Assembly (NCBI GenBank): GCA_963556195.1
Contig: OY744523.1
Span: 79,847,997 to 79,911,996 of the forward strand
Length of the DNA stretch: 64,000 bases
Direction: 5' to 3'
Source of the DNA: Sepiola atlantica
Lineage: Eukaryota; Mollusca; Cephalopoda; Sepiida; Sepiolidae
Under the pieces are notes generated by a model. That model made no database searches. It had not been told where the DNA came from and worked only from the letters and a program-made list of their open reading frames with translations. This document shows, piece by piece, positions 52,549 through 62,938 of this stretch. Numbering within the stretch: position 1 is the first letter of the stretch; every line of letters begins with the position of its first letter. The position numbers and the translations under genes were made by a program.

Positions 52549-53204
52549 ATGTGCTTATTTTTAGACACACTCATAATAAAATCAAGTAACAGACTATCTT
52601 TCAAAGTAAACCGCAAAATCACTCACAAAAAAGACTACATACATTTCTATTTACACCACAACAACAAGATCAAAACAGGCATGATAATTGGCTTTTCCTA
52701 CGTGCTCTCAGAATCTGTAGCCCTCAATACATTGAAGAGGAAATCAAATACATCACAAATTCTTTATAAACACTACAATACCCCATATATTTCATACTAA
52801 ATGCTAAGAAAAAATCCCTACAAATATTCTCGAAAAACAATAAACAAATACCTCAAACAACAAATACTTCTCTCATAAATAGGCATCTAATTTTACCCAC
52901 TTATTCCAATAACACACTAATTTGCGACACTCTTAATAAACTAGAAATTCCTAACATACAAACCATAAAACAAATAATAAACTCCACAAAACACCTCCGT
53001 AAACAATCCACATCCAACGCCGGTATATATTCCATCCTATGTAATAATTGTCATCAAATATACATAGGGGAAACTCAACAGGAACTGAAAATAAGACTCG
53101 CTGAACACAAAAGAGACATTAGAAACAGCAACTCCCTCAACACACTTTTCTCCCCCGTTGCACAACACGTCCTTTATAGTGGGAATAAGAACCACTATCA
53201 ATGA
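52549..53204 (+). pseudogene. Penelope-like element: RT end plus GIY-YIG endonuclease
   Basis: The first frame (52,549-52,800) contains FLDTLIIKSSNRLSFKVNRK, HKKDYIHFYLHHNNKIKTG and IIGFSYVLSESVALNTLKRK. It matches the FLDL.I...NKLEFKVYRKPT, YIHFxSxHxxxxKxGxIxGF end of PLE reverse transcriptase. A second frame (about 52,810-53,204) runs through ICDTLNKLEIPNIQTIKQI to AGIYSILCNNCHQIYIGETQ, QELKIRLAEHKRDIRN and ending HVLYSG. This is a GIY-YIG endonuclease with its GIY and YIG signatures, the two cysteines of the CxxC between them, the conserved R and the LAEHKRD helix. The upstream RT palm is missing. It is the best preserved PLE sequence in the window. Confidence 0.9.
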
Positions 53205-53395
53205 TGTTCTTTTTTTCAAACGTATTTCCTTTTTATATGTCAACGCGAAAGAAAATAAGAGAAAATTACAACATGGCCTCCAATGATTAAGGCATTGCAT
53301 TGAGTTCGAATTTCAAATCTTAAAGAAATAAATTAGAATTTTATTTCGAGATAAAAAATACAATTTTAGACTAATTAATAAGTTTCATCCAAAAT
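53205..53395. other. Flank between PLE fragment and LTR element
   Basis: AT-rich sequence with no assigned feature. Its last four bases (AAAT, 53,392-53,395) form the left target-site duplication of the gypsy insertion. Confidence 0.6.
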
Positions 53396-53826
53396 TGTAA
53401 GGAGATGATGAGAGGATGAAAGGGGTTAACCTTGTATCTTCTCATAAAGAAACGGAACAACGAAAAGTATTTCTGTAACAAAAAGGGGTTTTATTAACTC
53501 AAGGTTATAGGTAGAAGAGAGTGGGACGGTGTCCGTCTGTGGAAGAGGAAGAATATAAGAGTTCTTAGGGCTGCCTGGTAGTAGTCGTCGAGTGGGCGAC
53601 GGCGGCAGGAGAGAGAGCGTTTCCTCGTTCCTCACTAGTGCTCTCTGCGATGTGTCCAAGCTGGTGCCAGGATGTCGTCTCATCTTTTTCCTCGAACGCT
53701 AAGGAAACATAAGTAGTCCCTTAGGGAACTAACGATATTACTGCACCCTGTGATTTGATTGGACAAGCCAGCTCACAGGGACAGTGATTACGCATTCAAA
53801 AGTAGTCCCTATTGGTGACTGCTACA
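53396..53826 (-). repeat. 3' LTR of the gypsy element
   Basis: 431 bp. It is nearly collinear with the 5' LTR but lacks an ATACCGTTTGGT-type insertion (present near 56,490 in the other copy) and a short AACTAT insertion. The minus-strand sequence just upstream (GCAGGAGGTTA) is purine-rich and could be the polypurine tract. Confidence 0.93.
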
Positions 53827-54183
53827 TAACCTCCTGCTTAGGCTGAAAGCTGACAGGAAATAAAAGGAAGTGTAGCAGTGGGAAATAACAAAAATACAAA
53901 ATTTGTCAATTAACAAATGTTTAAAAAGTTGTTTTTTTTTTGGGGGGGGGTTGCTTTGCAGGGAAAAGTCTTTTCTGCAAGAAGTATTTTCAGGAAATGT
54001 TTGTATATTAATGAAAAAATATATATTTTTTTATTTAAGAGTTTGTCTTCTCTTTGAAAAAAGTAATTTTGGAGAAGTATGGATCCTTCATGTGAGAAGT
54101 ATGTTTTGAAAAATAGAGTACAAGGCTCATTCTATATATAGACAGTTTTAGACAGTTTTTTGGGCCAATGTACTAGTCGACCA

Positions 54184-54744
54184 CTACGTGACATAATTTT
54201 CTTTAGGGGTTTCTAAAAGTAAATGTGTATTTGCAGTTGTCTGATGCACAGTAGGGGGAATATGGGGCTCAGGTGTTTCTGCGTTAAGAAAAGCTCTTTT
54301 CACCCTGTCGATGGATACAGTGTCTTTTTTGCCACCAATGTCAAGGGTGAAAAGTTTGTCAGTGCGTGAAAGCACGCGATAAGGACCAGAATAAGGAGGA
54401 GTAAGAGGGGCTTTCACAGAGTCTTTTTGCACTAAGTCCAGTTTGGAGAAGGTCTTACAGACACAGTCCTGTATATGTGGGATTGGGTAACGATGAGGTA
54501 CCGTCATAGCATTGAGTTGTCGATAGTCCCCAGTCGGACGCCAATCTCCAGAGCACTTCGGGACCATATGCAAAGGGGAAGCCCAAGGACTGGACGAGGG
54601 GCGTATAATTCCCAGTTGCAGCATATGGTTAAACTCCGCCTTCTCCACTTTTAGTTTCTCTGCAGGTAAGCGACGAGGGCGTAAGAACACAGAAGCTCCT
54701 GTGGTTTCAATATAATGTTTTGTTGAGTGAGTTGGATTACTCAC
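54184..54744 (-). pseudogene. Fused RT N-terminus / integrase C-terminus frame
   Basis: A 186-codon open frame. Residues about 20-105 are gypsy [79 protein letters not shown]. Directly after FSKLDLV, where AYHQIP should follow, the sequence switches to [18 protein letters not shown] and [20 protein letters not shown], the conserved end of gypsy integrase. The deletion (junction near 54,429) keeps the frame. The product would lack the RT catalytic box, RNase H and the integrase DDE core, so it has no predicted enzyme activity. Confidence 0.88.
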
Positions 54745-54761
54745 AACAAAATTAAGATTTG

Positions 54762-55219
54762 TTAACTCTGGGTAGGAGTGGAGTAGGGTCTGGTATGGGT
54801 CATCGGTTGCGGCAATAAAGAATACCGGCTGACAGATGGGGTGTTTGATTTAAAACCCGGTACGGAAAGTTCCGTATTAGCATCTATCAGCCGTCGTCTG
54901 CGCATGTCCACTAATAGATTAAAGTGGTGCCGAAAGTCCGCGCCAGAACGGAGTAGGGTAAATCCGCGACTGTAAAGACCCACGTAAAGTCTCTGCACAA
55001 TTCCAAGTCCAAAGAACGAGAAATTTGACCGTACGTGGGAATAGGGGAGTGATTTACGGCTTGCAGTGAAATGGGCGACACTGGTGGCTTTTTAGCTAGT
55101 AGTTTCAGTAGCCAAATACTGCAAGCGGCCCCAGTATCAATCAAACAACGTGCTTGGGATATTGAGTGCCTAATGAAATATGCACGGTTATCATGAGTAC
55201 TTAGTGGAGACCGTGTCAT
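54762..55219 (-). pseudogene. Retroelement aspartic protease
   Basis: Two overlapping frames. 55,219-54,911 contains ARCLIDTGAACSIWLLKLLA with an intact DTGA catalytic triad, ICxxxSPIPTYGQ-type spacing and LDLELCRDFTWVFTVADLPY. After a frameshift near 54,930 the second frame continues with GADFRHHFNLLVDMRRRRLI, the I-[IL]-G-x-D-F-L-x-x-x-x-L-x-V-D motif that ends the domain. Chain length and order fit a gypsy retropepsin. The frameshift separates the two halves. Confidence 0.85.
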
Positions 55220-55249
55220 GCTCGGGTCCCCAGAATTTAGTTTCCCTGG

Positions 55250-55480
55250 TTAGGGAACGAACAAGGTTGTTTACACTTATGTGCTTGGTTGCCATAGCAA
55301 CTGTGGTAGTAACACAATCCTGGCTTATTTGAGTGGCGATGATGTGGGGACGACGAACGATTACGACGTCTAGGCGATTGAGATCTAGACATGCTTAATT
55401 TTCGCATGTTTCTCTCAAGTCGCTCTATCGCATGGAGTATGTCGCCGGCGAATGCAGGTAAAAAGGCTCATTTTTTTTAT
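55250..55480 (-). pseudogene. Nucleocapsid (gag C-terminal) remnant
   Basis: The minus strand encodes HAIERLERNMRKLSMSRSQS, a basic Arg/Ser-rich stretch, then LCYYHSCYGNQAHKCKQPCS, the C-x-x-H-x(n)-A-x-x-C-x-x-P-C zinc-knuckle variant seen in many animal gypsy elements, ending at a TAA near 55,250. The capsid part is not recognisable upstream. Confidence 0.8.
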
Positions 55481-56349
55481 GGGACCCCAGACCAAGAAAT
55501 CTAGGTTAAATAAAAATTGAAAACATCGTCATGGACACACATTTCAGAGAGAAAAAACGAAAGAGGAATTGTGTAGAAAGCCAAGAAGTTAAAAAAAATA
55601 ATAAGTATGTATTTTTTTTGTGACAGAGGGGATAGATATCTTTGAGTGTATGTATTTGTGTGTAAAAGGGAAAAAACTAATGTACTTACTCTTTTAAGGG
55701 GCATTAAAAAAAATTATTCGTAAAAACAAGAGTCTTTTTTTTGTTAAAGGCAAAAAGAATGCCTTCTTTCTTCGTTTGTTGAATCTAATTTCTTCGGTTG
55801 AAGTCAAAAGAATTGGTCAGCGCCATTTTGGAGGGTGTATACGTCGCGGTGTCGAAAAGTCTGTTTGAAACTTGTTTTAAATTCGGAAAAAAGTTTTTTT
55901 TGTTAATAGTTTCATATTTTAAGATATTTTGAAGTATTTCTCTGTCAAGAATTCGTTCAGTTAAAGACAGAAAAAATATTTTATAAAAGAAAAAGTTTCT
56001 TCGATGCGAAGTACGCCTTTACTGTGATAGAGAGAAAGAGAGGGAGAAAAAAAAGGGATTTCGGTAGTTTTTTTTCTTTTTTGGTGTTAAAAATAACTGT
56101 CCTTTTTTTTAAAGCTTTTAAAGAGAATTTTAAAAGTTTCCGAATCTCTCAAGGTTCAAATTTTTTCTTTTTCTGTTTACAAAAACGCGGAGTTTTGTGT
56201 CTCGCTCAATTTGTGACTTGAGTTTTTTGTCGCCGTGGGGTTGAGTTTTAAAACCTTTTCGTTGCAGAAATAACTTTTCGAGGTTTTTTTTAAAATTATT
56301 TATTTCGTTTTTTCCTTACGTTTCGTATATCAGAAGGTCTGTTTTTTTT
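55481..56349 (-). other. Leader/decayed gag region of the gypsy element
   Basis: Internal region with no recognisable capsid motif. It is rich in T and A runs. It could be an untranslated leader or a replaced gag. Confidence 0.4.
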
Positions 56350-56369
56350 CTTTTAGCGTCGGGTCACCA
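56350..56369 (-). promoter_or_regulatory. tRNA primer-binding-site-like motif
   Basis: Two bases inside the 5' LTR the minus strand reads TGGTGACCCGACGCTAAAAG. It begins with the TGG expected to pair with a tRNA CCA end. The tRNA identity was not assigned. Confidence 0.7.
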
Positions 56370-56371
56370 TT

Positions 56372-56822
56372 TGTAAGGGAATGATGAGGGGTGAAAGGGG
56401 TTATCCTTTTATCTTCGGAAAGAAACGGAACAACGAAAAGTATTTCTGTAACTATAACAAAAAGGGGTTTTATTAACTCACGGTTACCTATACCGTTTGG
56501 TATAGGTAGAAGAGAGTGGGACGGTGTCCGTCTGAGGAAGAGGAAGAATATAAGAGTTCTTAGGGCTGCCTGGTAGTAGTCGTCGAGTCGGGCGACGGTG
56601 GCAGGAGAGAGAGCGTTTTCTCGTTCTTCGCTGGTGCTCTCTGCGATGTGTCCAAGCTGGTGCCAGGAGGTCGTCTCATCTTTTTCCTCGAACCCTAAGG
56701 GAACATAAGTAATCCCTTAGGGAACTAACGATATTACTGCGCCCTGTGATTTGATTGGACAAGCCAGCTCACAGGGACAGTGATTACGCATTCAAAAGTA
56801 GTCCCTATTGGTGACTGCTACA
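56372..56822 (-). repeat. 5' LTR of the gypsy element
   Basis: 451 bp. It should contain the element's promoter, but I could not place a convincing TATA box. See the 3' LTR for the comparison. Confidence 0.93.
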
Positions 56823-56826
56823 AAAT

Positions 56827-58243
56827 CCCTCCACCCACCCCCCCACCCCCCAAAAAAAAAATAAACATGACTGTTTTAATTTATTACAAATTTTTTACTA
56901 TATTGTAAATCAACTGTTCGTTTTGAGAAAAAAAAACACACTTTTTCATTTATTTCAATAAATGTTCTATTAATTAATTATTTTGAATGATTGATTTTGT
57001 GTTACTTTACTGAATTCGTAATCTTTCCTGTTTGATTTACTTAAACATCATTTATTCATTTAAAAAATGAAAGCAACTCTTATTAAATTACTCAGCTGAA
57101 ACTAATGATAATGAAATATTCATATAAAGAATAAAACTGCCTAAGAATAGGGATTTGTCTTTTTCTTGTGTTTACAAACCAAGAGATATTTCCATGCAGT
57201 ATAACTGATACTAGTCTTTTCATTCGATGTAAACCAGATTGTCATAACAATCAACTCAAACATTAAAAATAATCCGTAAAGAAGGAACTCATTTAATGAA
57301 TGAATATTAAATCAGACAATTATGTTTCAAAGAAACATTTTCCTGTTTTAAAAATTCAAAAATGTATGACAACACCATTTTATTAAGTATTAATTTTTGT
57401 CTAGCCTACGCAAATTACACGAAATAATACATTTGCACTAAGATGTCTAATAAAGTAATGTGATCGTTAATTAATAAATACTGAAAATTTCATTAAAATT
57501 GGTTGATTTCCTGAATTTTTATGAATTTTTAAGTGAAGGGAGGGGTCAAAATACCCATAGTCTGACTGTTCGACAGATCTCGTTTGTTACTTTACAGCAA
57601 TCGTCATTTTCCAGTGCTCTGGCCTCCTTTACGACGGCCGCGGTCGAACACACATACGTTCACTTTTATTATATAGGTTACTGTTGTCCGGGAGGGGGGG
57701 AGGATTAATTCAGATGGTAGAAAAGTTTGTTTCAGTGTGGTCGCATGATTAGGATCGTGACATTACGTTGTTTTTGTTAATTTAGGCTCTATTTTTTTGT
57801 TTATATAATTAATTGGAAAAGAAATTCGGTAAGTATATTTAAGTAGGTTAATCAAACGTTATTTTCTTATTTATTTATTTCTTATTATTTATTATAGTAC
57901 ATTAGTGAACTTTTTTAATTCTTTATGCCGAAAGATGAAAAAAAAAAACTTTTTGAACCGTCTTTCTCATTATCGACGACACCGTATGTCAAACAGTTTT
58001 AAGTGTGATCTTGTTAAATAATCTAGTGCCAAAAGCAACAAGTATTATTGTGAAGAGTTGGAATCGTGATGCTCCAATGTTTTAAGAATTGCTTTAGCGC
58101 TAACTAGCAAGTCTTAGTTTGTACATTTTCATATTCATTGTTAGATCAAATGTATCTGCTGCTTTTTTAAGTTTTCTCTTTTGTCATTAAATAGTTTTCA
58201 TTTTTAAATAAATTCTTTTTTATATTTAACTAGTGTCGTTTTC
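56827..58243. other. Unassigned AT-rich sequence
   Basis: No gene or element recognised. A C-run/A-run junction lies at about 56,830-56,861. A 69-codon frame at 57,499 has no motif. Confidence 0.5.
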
Positions 58244-59170
58244 TTAATATTTAACATCTATTTCGTTGGAAGCAATTGAAATAGTGGCTTCTGTCAGCAA
58301 TGGTGGTGGCACATTCTGGGTGTACCACGGCTTGCAGTTTGTTTTCTGTAGGAATTTCTTGAGGGATACGAAGCTCTCTATACCGACGATTAACCAATCT
58401 GTTAAATAGAATATTATACAAAACACATTTTTTTAAAACATGGAATGCAGAGGAATTTCTGATATGAAAGATGTGAGGCTGTCCCAGTCAGCCATCGAGT
58501 ATCGATACACTGTGCAATGGAGAGAGACATCAGAGGTTTTGATGCACTTTGTTTTGATCTTAATCGAGACAACTGAGTGATGAGAAGATCCCAGCAGAGA
58601 CAGAACGGTGGATTAGCACAGTTCAGGACAAGTTGTCAGAAAAAGATCAAGAAAACTGGCAAATTGTCCATCAACATCAGGTATGCAAGTAGGTTTGTTA
58701 AAAATTTGTAGAAATCGTGACCAAACCTCCCTTCATCATCTGTTTTGTTTGAGTGGATGCAAATATATTTTCGTTTTTTTATTCAACATTGTGAAGATAC
58801 TCTCAAAGATAGAAACTCTGTCTTTTGGTGACGATAGAGGGCAAAGAAACTGCTACACGGAAACATGTATAGGGAAATTTAGGGTCTTCTTTGGAGATGC
58901 CCCTGCCACATGGAAAGCCGTCCTCAATATAGGCAATAATATAGACACAATATAGGCAATAATATAGGAACAAATTCCATGTCCATGACGATCTCAAGGG
59001 TCAGGCTTTGATGTCATATTCGAGTAACCTTTAATCATGAAATCATCTTCAGAAACAGATGGGCCAATGCTAGTTTCGTAGAGGAACAACAGGTCTGGTT
59101 TGGTCTCCCTTTAAATGAATTTCAACCTCTAGAAGGTTGGAACGTAGACCCCTGATGTTAGAAAAGGGAA
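58244..59170 (-). pseudogene. LINE AP-endonuclease fragment
   Basis: Minus strand, from 59,170 downwards: FSNIRGLRSNLLEVEIHLKG (the N-I-R-G-L start of the LINE endonuclease), DKPDLLFLYETSIGPSVSED (the L-x-E-T block), an insertion of short TATTATTGCC repeats near 58,935-58,975, then PDVDGQFASFLDLFLTTCPE (near 58,640) and SSHHSVVSIKIKTK, the SDH catalytic motif with D changed to H. The tail VYRYSMADWDSLTSFISEIP (near 58,500) and KPWYTQNVPPPLLTEAT (near 58,300) match the region before RT. It is related to the plus-strand fragment at 6.4-7.3 kb (shared W-[FY]-T-x-x-C/V-A-A-A type region). It has many frameshifts and no RT. Confidence 0.8.
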
Positions 59171-59905
59171 CCTGGTAGTGGGGGTCTGTGTTGGAAGTTT
59201 ACGCTTATTTTGTGGTTGGAAGATTTGTGGAAGAGGTCAGCAAAGGGGTTTAGATAAGGACAGAGAAAGAATGAGTAAAGAGACCCTAACGCTGTAACTC
59301 GAGATTAACGCATCAGAAAAAAAAAGAAGATCCCATTTTGTGACATGGGATGAAGTCCATAAAGCAAGCAAGTCGTAGCTTGCACTATATTTATTCTCGG
59401 TTATTCAATGAAGCCAACCCCATTTGAACAGAACTCAAATCATCCTTGTGGCATACATTTCACTTCTTGAACATAACAGTGGATACTTTTACATTCGTTT
59501 TTTTTTTGGGGGGGGGGGCAGAGGGACCAAACTTTTTACTTATAGTTGCAGTTCAATCAGTGCCAATCCATAAACAAAGTCTACATGGAATTTCATTTTT
59601 CTTTTCACAAAACATTATTTATTCTTATGAGTCGCCAGAGGTTTATAACTTAATAACTCTTTAACAAGTTTTTTTTGTTTTATTTCATGAGAACATTTCG
59701 AAATAATGTCATTCGAAATTGATATTTTTCAATATTTTTATGTCTTTTTCATCGATCATGCATCCAACCAAATTCTCTGTTTTTGGTAACAAATCGATGA
59801 TTAACTCAAAGAAAGCATTTCCTTTCCGGTTCTAAAACATTTATTCGAAACGTTTCCTTTTAAATATTCTGTGCAGAAATTTGTTTTTTGATTTGAATGT
59901 GTTGT
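59171..59905. other. Unassigned sequence
   Basis: No gene recognised. A T10G11 junction lies at 59,498-59,518. Confidence 0.5.
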
Positions 59906-59907
59906 CT

Positions 59908-60875
59908 CTAAACTTTGCTGCTATTATTCGAACATTGATCATATTCAACATATAAAGACCATTTTTTTTTATTAAAATACTTGAAACTAGCAATCAGAGA
60001 AACGACATTTTTACTTGTGGTCAGTCTACAAACAGTGAGAGGTGTGAAGTGGTCCTCCACGGAAGAATGTTGACATAGAAAATTATACCCAAGTATGATG
60101 CCACAGCATAGGTTAGCCATAACCGATAGTTTGACATTACTGTGCACTCTACCAGTCAGACTAAAGGATGCTACACAATGTCCATGAGTAGAGGACGAAT
60201 GAGAACTGCTAGTCATCAAAATTCTTTCAGAACTTGGCGTGACTGTCAATCTGAGCCTTTTAACCTTATCAAGACGAATAAAATTTTCTGAACTTCCTGT
60301 ATCCTCATAGGCTCACCTTTGATTTATCTCTACAGAGACGAATGAGATCAACTCTCTGAAAAGTTTTTTAAAAAGTAGCAGACAAAGCAAGAAGCAACTC
60401 ACTGTAGCTTATCTGCAGACACAAGCAAAATGTGCTTTCTTTTTACAATTTTTGCAAATTGAGTTCCTGATGAAGCATCTCGATCTATTGTATCTCTGCT
60501 CTCCACAGAAGAAACATTTCTGTCGAGAGAGGGCAGCCATTTATTTCTTCAGTTTAAACAGTGGATACAGAAGCAGTTAAGGAGCCCAGTTAAGTGTATG
60601 ATACTAATTGTTTGGGTGGCTGTTTCGAATCTAAGAGCCTGATCATTAGCCGTATGTAAGTCTAGTGTCTTATTTTCCAGAAGCCTCTGTCTGATATGAT
60701 TTGACAAAATCTCGTTAATGAATGCATCTCAGATGCACTCATCCCTTGCTTGTATTGCCGTAACAGCCTGGAAATCACAATCCTTCATGAGTTTCTTCAA
60801 AAATTGTAAATATTGGTCCAAACATTCATCAGTTTGTTGATGATTTGTTCACAAATGTCTGCAGAAATGCTATTT
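59908..60875 (-). pseudogene. Ty3/gypsy gag-nucleocapsid-protease fragment
   Basis: From 60,870 downwards on the minus strand: QQTDECLDQYLQFLKKLMKD, CDFQAVTAIQARDECI, DAFINEILSNHIRQRLLENK, which is the capsid C-terminal pattern E-x-[VI]-D-x-[FY]-L-x-x-L...C.F......RD..I.D.F.NG....IRQRLLE. Next come two zinc knuckles (60,420-60,542): CFFCGEQRYNRSRCFIRNSI with C at the fourth ligand, then CKNCKKKAHFACVC. Protease starts EDTGSSENFIRLDKVKRL (catalytic DTGS at 60,292-60,303) and continues to LCCGIILGYNFLCQHSSVED (near 60,070-60,110), the ILGxDFLxxH motif. DTGS is intact. Stops occur in the gag part and between the knuckles and protease. It ends near 59,908 before any RT. Confidence 0.88.
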
Positions 60876-60879
60876 TTAG

Positions 60880-62935
60880 GCTAAACCCAAGCCCAAGAAT
60901 GTTTTTACTTCTAATATTCTATCTCACTGGTCAACAACTTAATTAGAGTTAAAGTTGATTTAGGGTTAGGATTCAGATTTGATCTATCACATCACATTTG
61001 CATTTTACAAAAATAAATTGAGCAAGTTTGAATTACCTACTAGACACCCTCCTCGAGTATCTTCGGTCTCTCTGTACAAGGGTTTGTCAGGGCAACCTGA
61101 TATGAGGATACTTCTCCCTACAAGTAAACCCTGACAAAATATGCAACATAACATTCGCAGCACATATAAGATCCCCTCAGCACGGCTATAAACTGGCTCA
61201 TACGAGAAATAGTGCACCTTCTCCAAGTAATGTTACCTCAAGTAACAGCACTTAGCTGGATACTCCACCAGACTAGATGAATTCTTGTCCTGGAATCCGG
61301 TAAGACCACAAGAAAGATATACTATAACATAGTTAATTGGTCAATTGGGGAGAGGAAAATTAATGTTCTTAACTTCTTTACTAACTCAACGTTTGACAGG
61401 TAAAGGACAACTTTAATGGAATATTCGAATATCTATGTATCTCATATAGAGATCAAGTGTTAGCCCCAGAAAGAGGTCCCTTGATTTCTGAGAACTTTGA
61501 CAGAAGTAAAATGAAATAAAGAGACAGAAAATAATTATTTTAGCAGTTTGTCATACGTAGTGACAAGTGGTTAATAGGTTGAATACATTTCTTGAAATAA
61601 ATTACACTGTATGTTGTATGATGTCTCATTTATTAATTTCTGATTGGCTGGATAGATTATAATGACAAGCTTCAGTGAAAGAATACTAGCAATTGATTCA
61701 CAAAGAAAATCAGTCAATCAAATAAGATACAGGAGATATAATGTATTATATACAGAATTTTGAGATATGTGTTAGGGTTAGGGTTAGGGTTAGGTTTATA
61801 TAGAATTCATTTTTGCATTTGAGCTTACTTCATAATTAACAGCCAATCAGAATTGTGCATAAATACCCTATAAAACTTCCGTCCCAATTCTAATGCTGAT
61901 GTGCTGTTTCTGTTGCCTTCATTGCAGTTTATAACCTCTGAGGTCTAGTAGCTACGGCTAAAACATCTCAAAGAGGGGAGTGCTGTAATGATCCTGGTAT
62001 CTTCTACTACATAAAGACGTAACATTAATGACTTTATAAAGAGGTACTACTTGGAAATCAAGACAAAGGTTGCTTCCACCACAAAATGGGCAAAACCTGT
62101 GTAGAAACTTTGCGATCATAAACTCAATAGAAGAATACCAAGCTCAAGGTTAGTCTGCCAATGGGTTGGAGATAACCAACCATTTGGACAACTTATTTCT
62201 GCGTTGTCAATAAGGAAGCTAAACAACACTTGAAATACCCAAATAGTCTATCTGCAATTCAACCAGTTGCTTAATGAAATACCTATAATACCTGTATTTA
62301 CCTATAATTCCAGAGATTGGTGTTAGAATAGCTCGATTTCTATAGACTGATATTTTTAAGCCCTCTAATGCAGATGATAATAAACCTTTTTTTATCAGTC
62401 GTGTTAACCAGTGTCAAAGGATGCTAAGTAATGTAATCTTTCTATGACGACGATAACTTCCTGTGTCTAAAAGATAGTTTAGTTTTTCTTTTATATTCTT
62501 TGTTCCCACCACAATGCTAGTCTCTGGAGAAATCAAATATAGCAGTAGTTATACATATGCAACAAGATGTTAACTTGCAATCCATCTTTGATTGCTGGGC
62601 ACATGGTAGCCCTTAAAATTGCTGCCACTACAATTACTGTTTCTTGTCGTCCCCAATTGATACATATTTTACATGTGGGATCTGTTAAGAGACCTTATAC
62701 ATTGGCGTAACTTCCTACACCTGGTGTCTCTGGTTTAATGAGGGTATAGCAGGAACAGTCTTCTGAGAAATGCTTCAGCTCCGTGTTAAAGTATTTCAGG
62801 AAAAACAGGGTCTTACATTTCGGACATTCTGACGATCAAAATTTGTTTGATTATTATAGGTGTTTCTTTTAATGTTGGATTTTCCCAGAAAGATGAGTTT
62901 GCCTTTTACTTTTGATGGTAACTTGTCGAACAATA
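60880..62935. other. Unassigned sequence, possible LTR remnant
   Basis: No coding region recognised. At 61,968-61,981 the plus strand reads CAAAGAGGGGAGTG then CTGTAATGATCC, resembling a polypurine tract followed by an LTR start, but no second copy was found in the window. Interstitial telomere-type repeats lie at 61,771-61,795. Confidence 0.4.
61771..61795. repeat. Interstitial (TTAGGG)4-type tract
   Basis: Four tandem GTTAGG units (GTTAGGGTTAGG repeated), the vertebrate/molluscan telomere motif, in the middle of unassigned sequence. TTAGGGTTAGGA (near 60,969) is a shorter occurrence. Confidence 0.9.
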
Positions 62936-62938
62936 ACT

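Larger units (their letters stand above)
53396..56822 (-). mobile_element. LTR-flanked, internally deleted Ty3/gypsy element
   Basis: Complete insertion of 3,427 bp bounded by two direct LTRs (53,396-53,826 and 56,372-56,822). Both start TGTAAG and end GCTACA on the plus strand, i.e. TG...CA on the coding minus strand. AAAT flanks both ends (53,392-53,395 and 56,823-56,826), a 4-bp target duplication consistent with gypsy integrases. The minus-strand interior holds, 5' to 3', a primer-binding-site-like motif, a long leader, a nucleocapsid remnant, a protease, and the start of RT fused to the end of integrase. The catalytic RT, RNase H and integrase core are deleted, so it could only have moved with help. 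The LTRs differ by two indels and roughly twenty substitutions by eye, which points to an old insertion. Confidence 0.93.

Noticed and set aside
61968..62050. Gypsy 3' LTR after an AAAGAGGGGAG tract
   Set aside because: A single occurrence with no paired LTR or coding sequence in the right orientation upstream. Noted only as a possible remnant.
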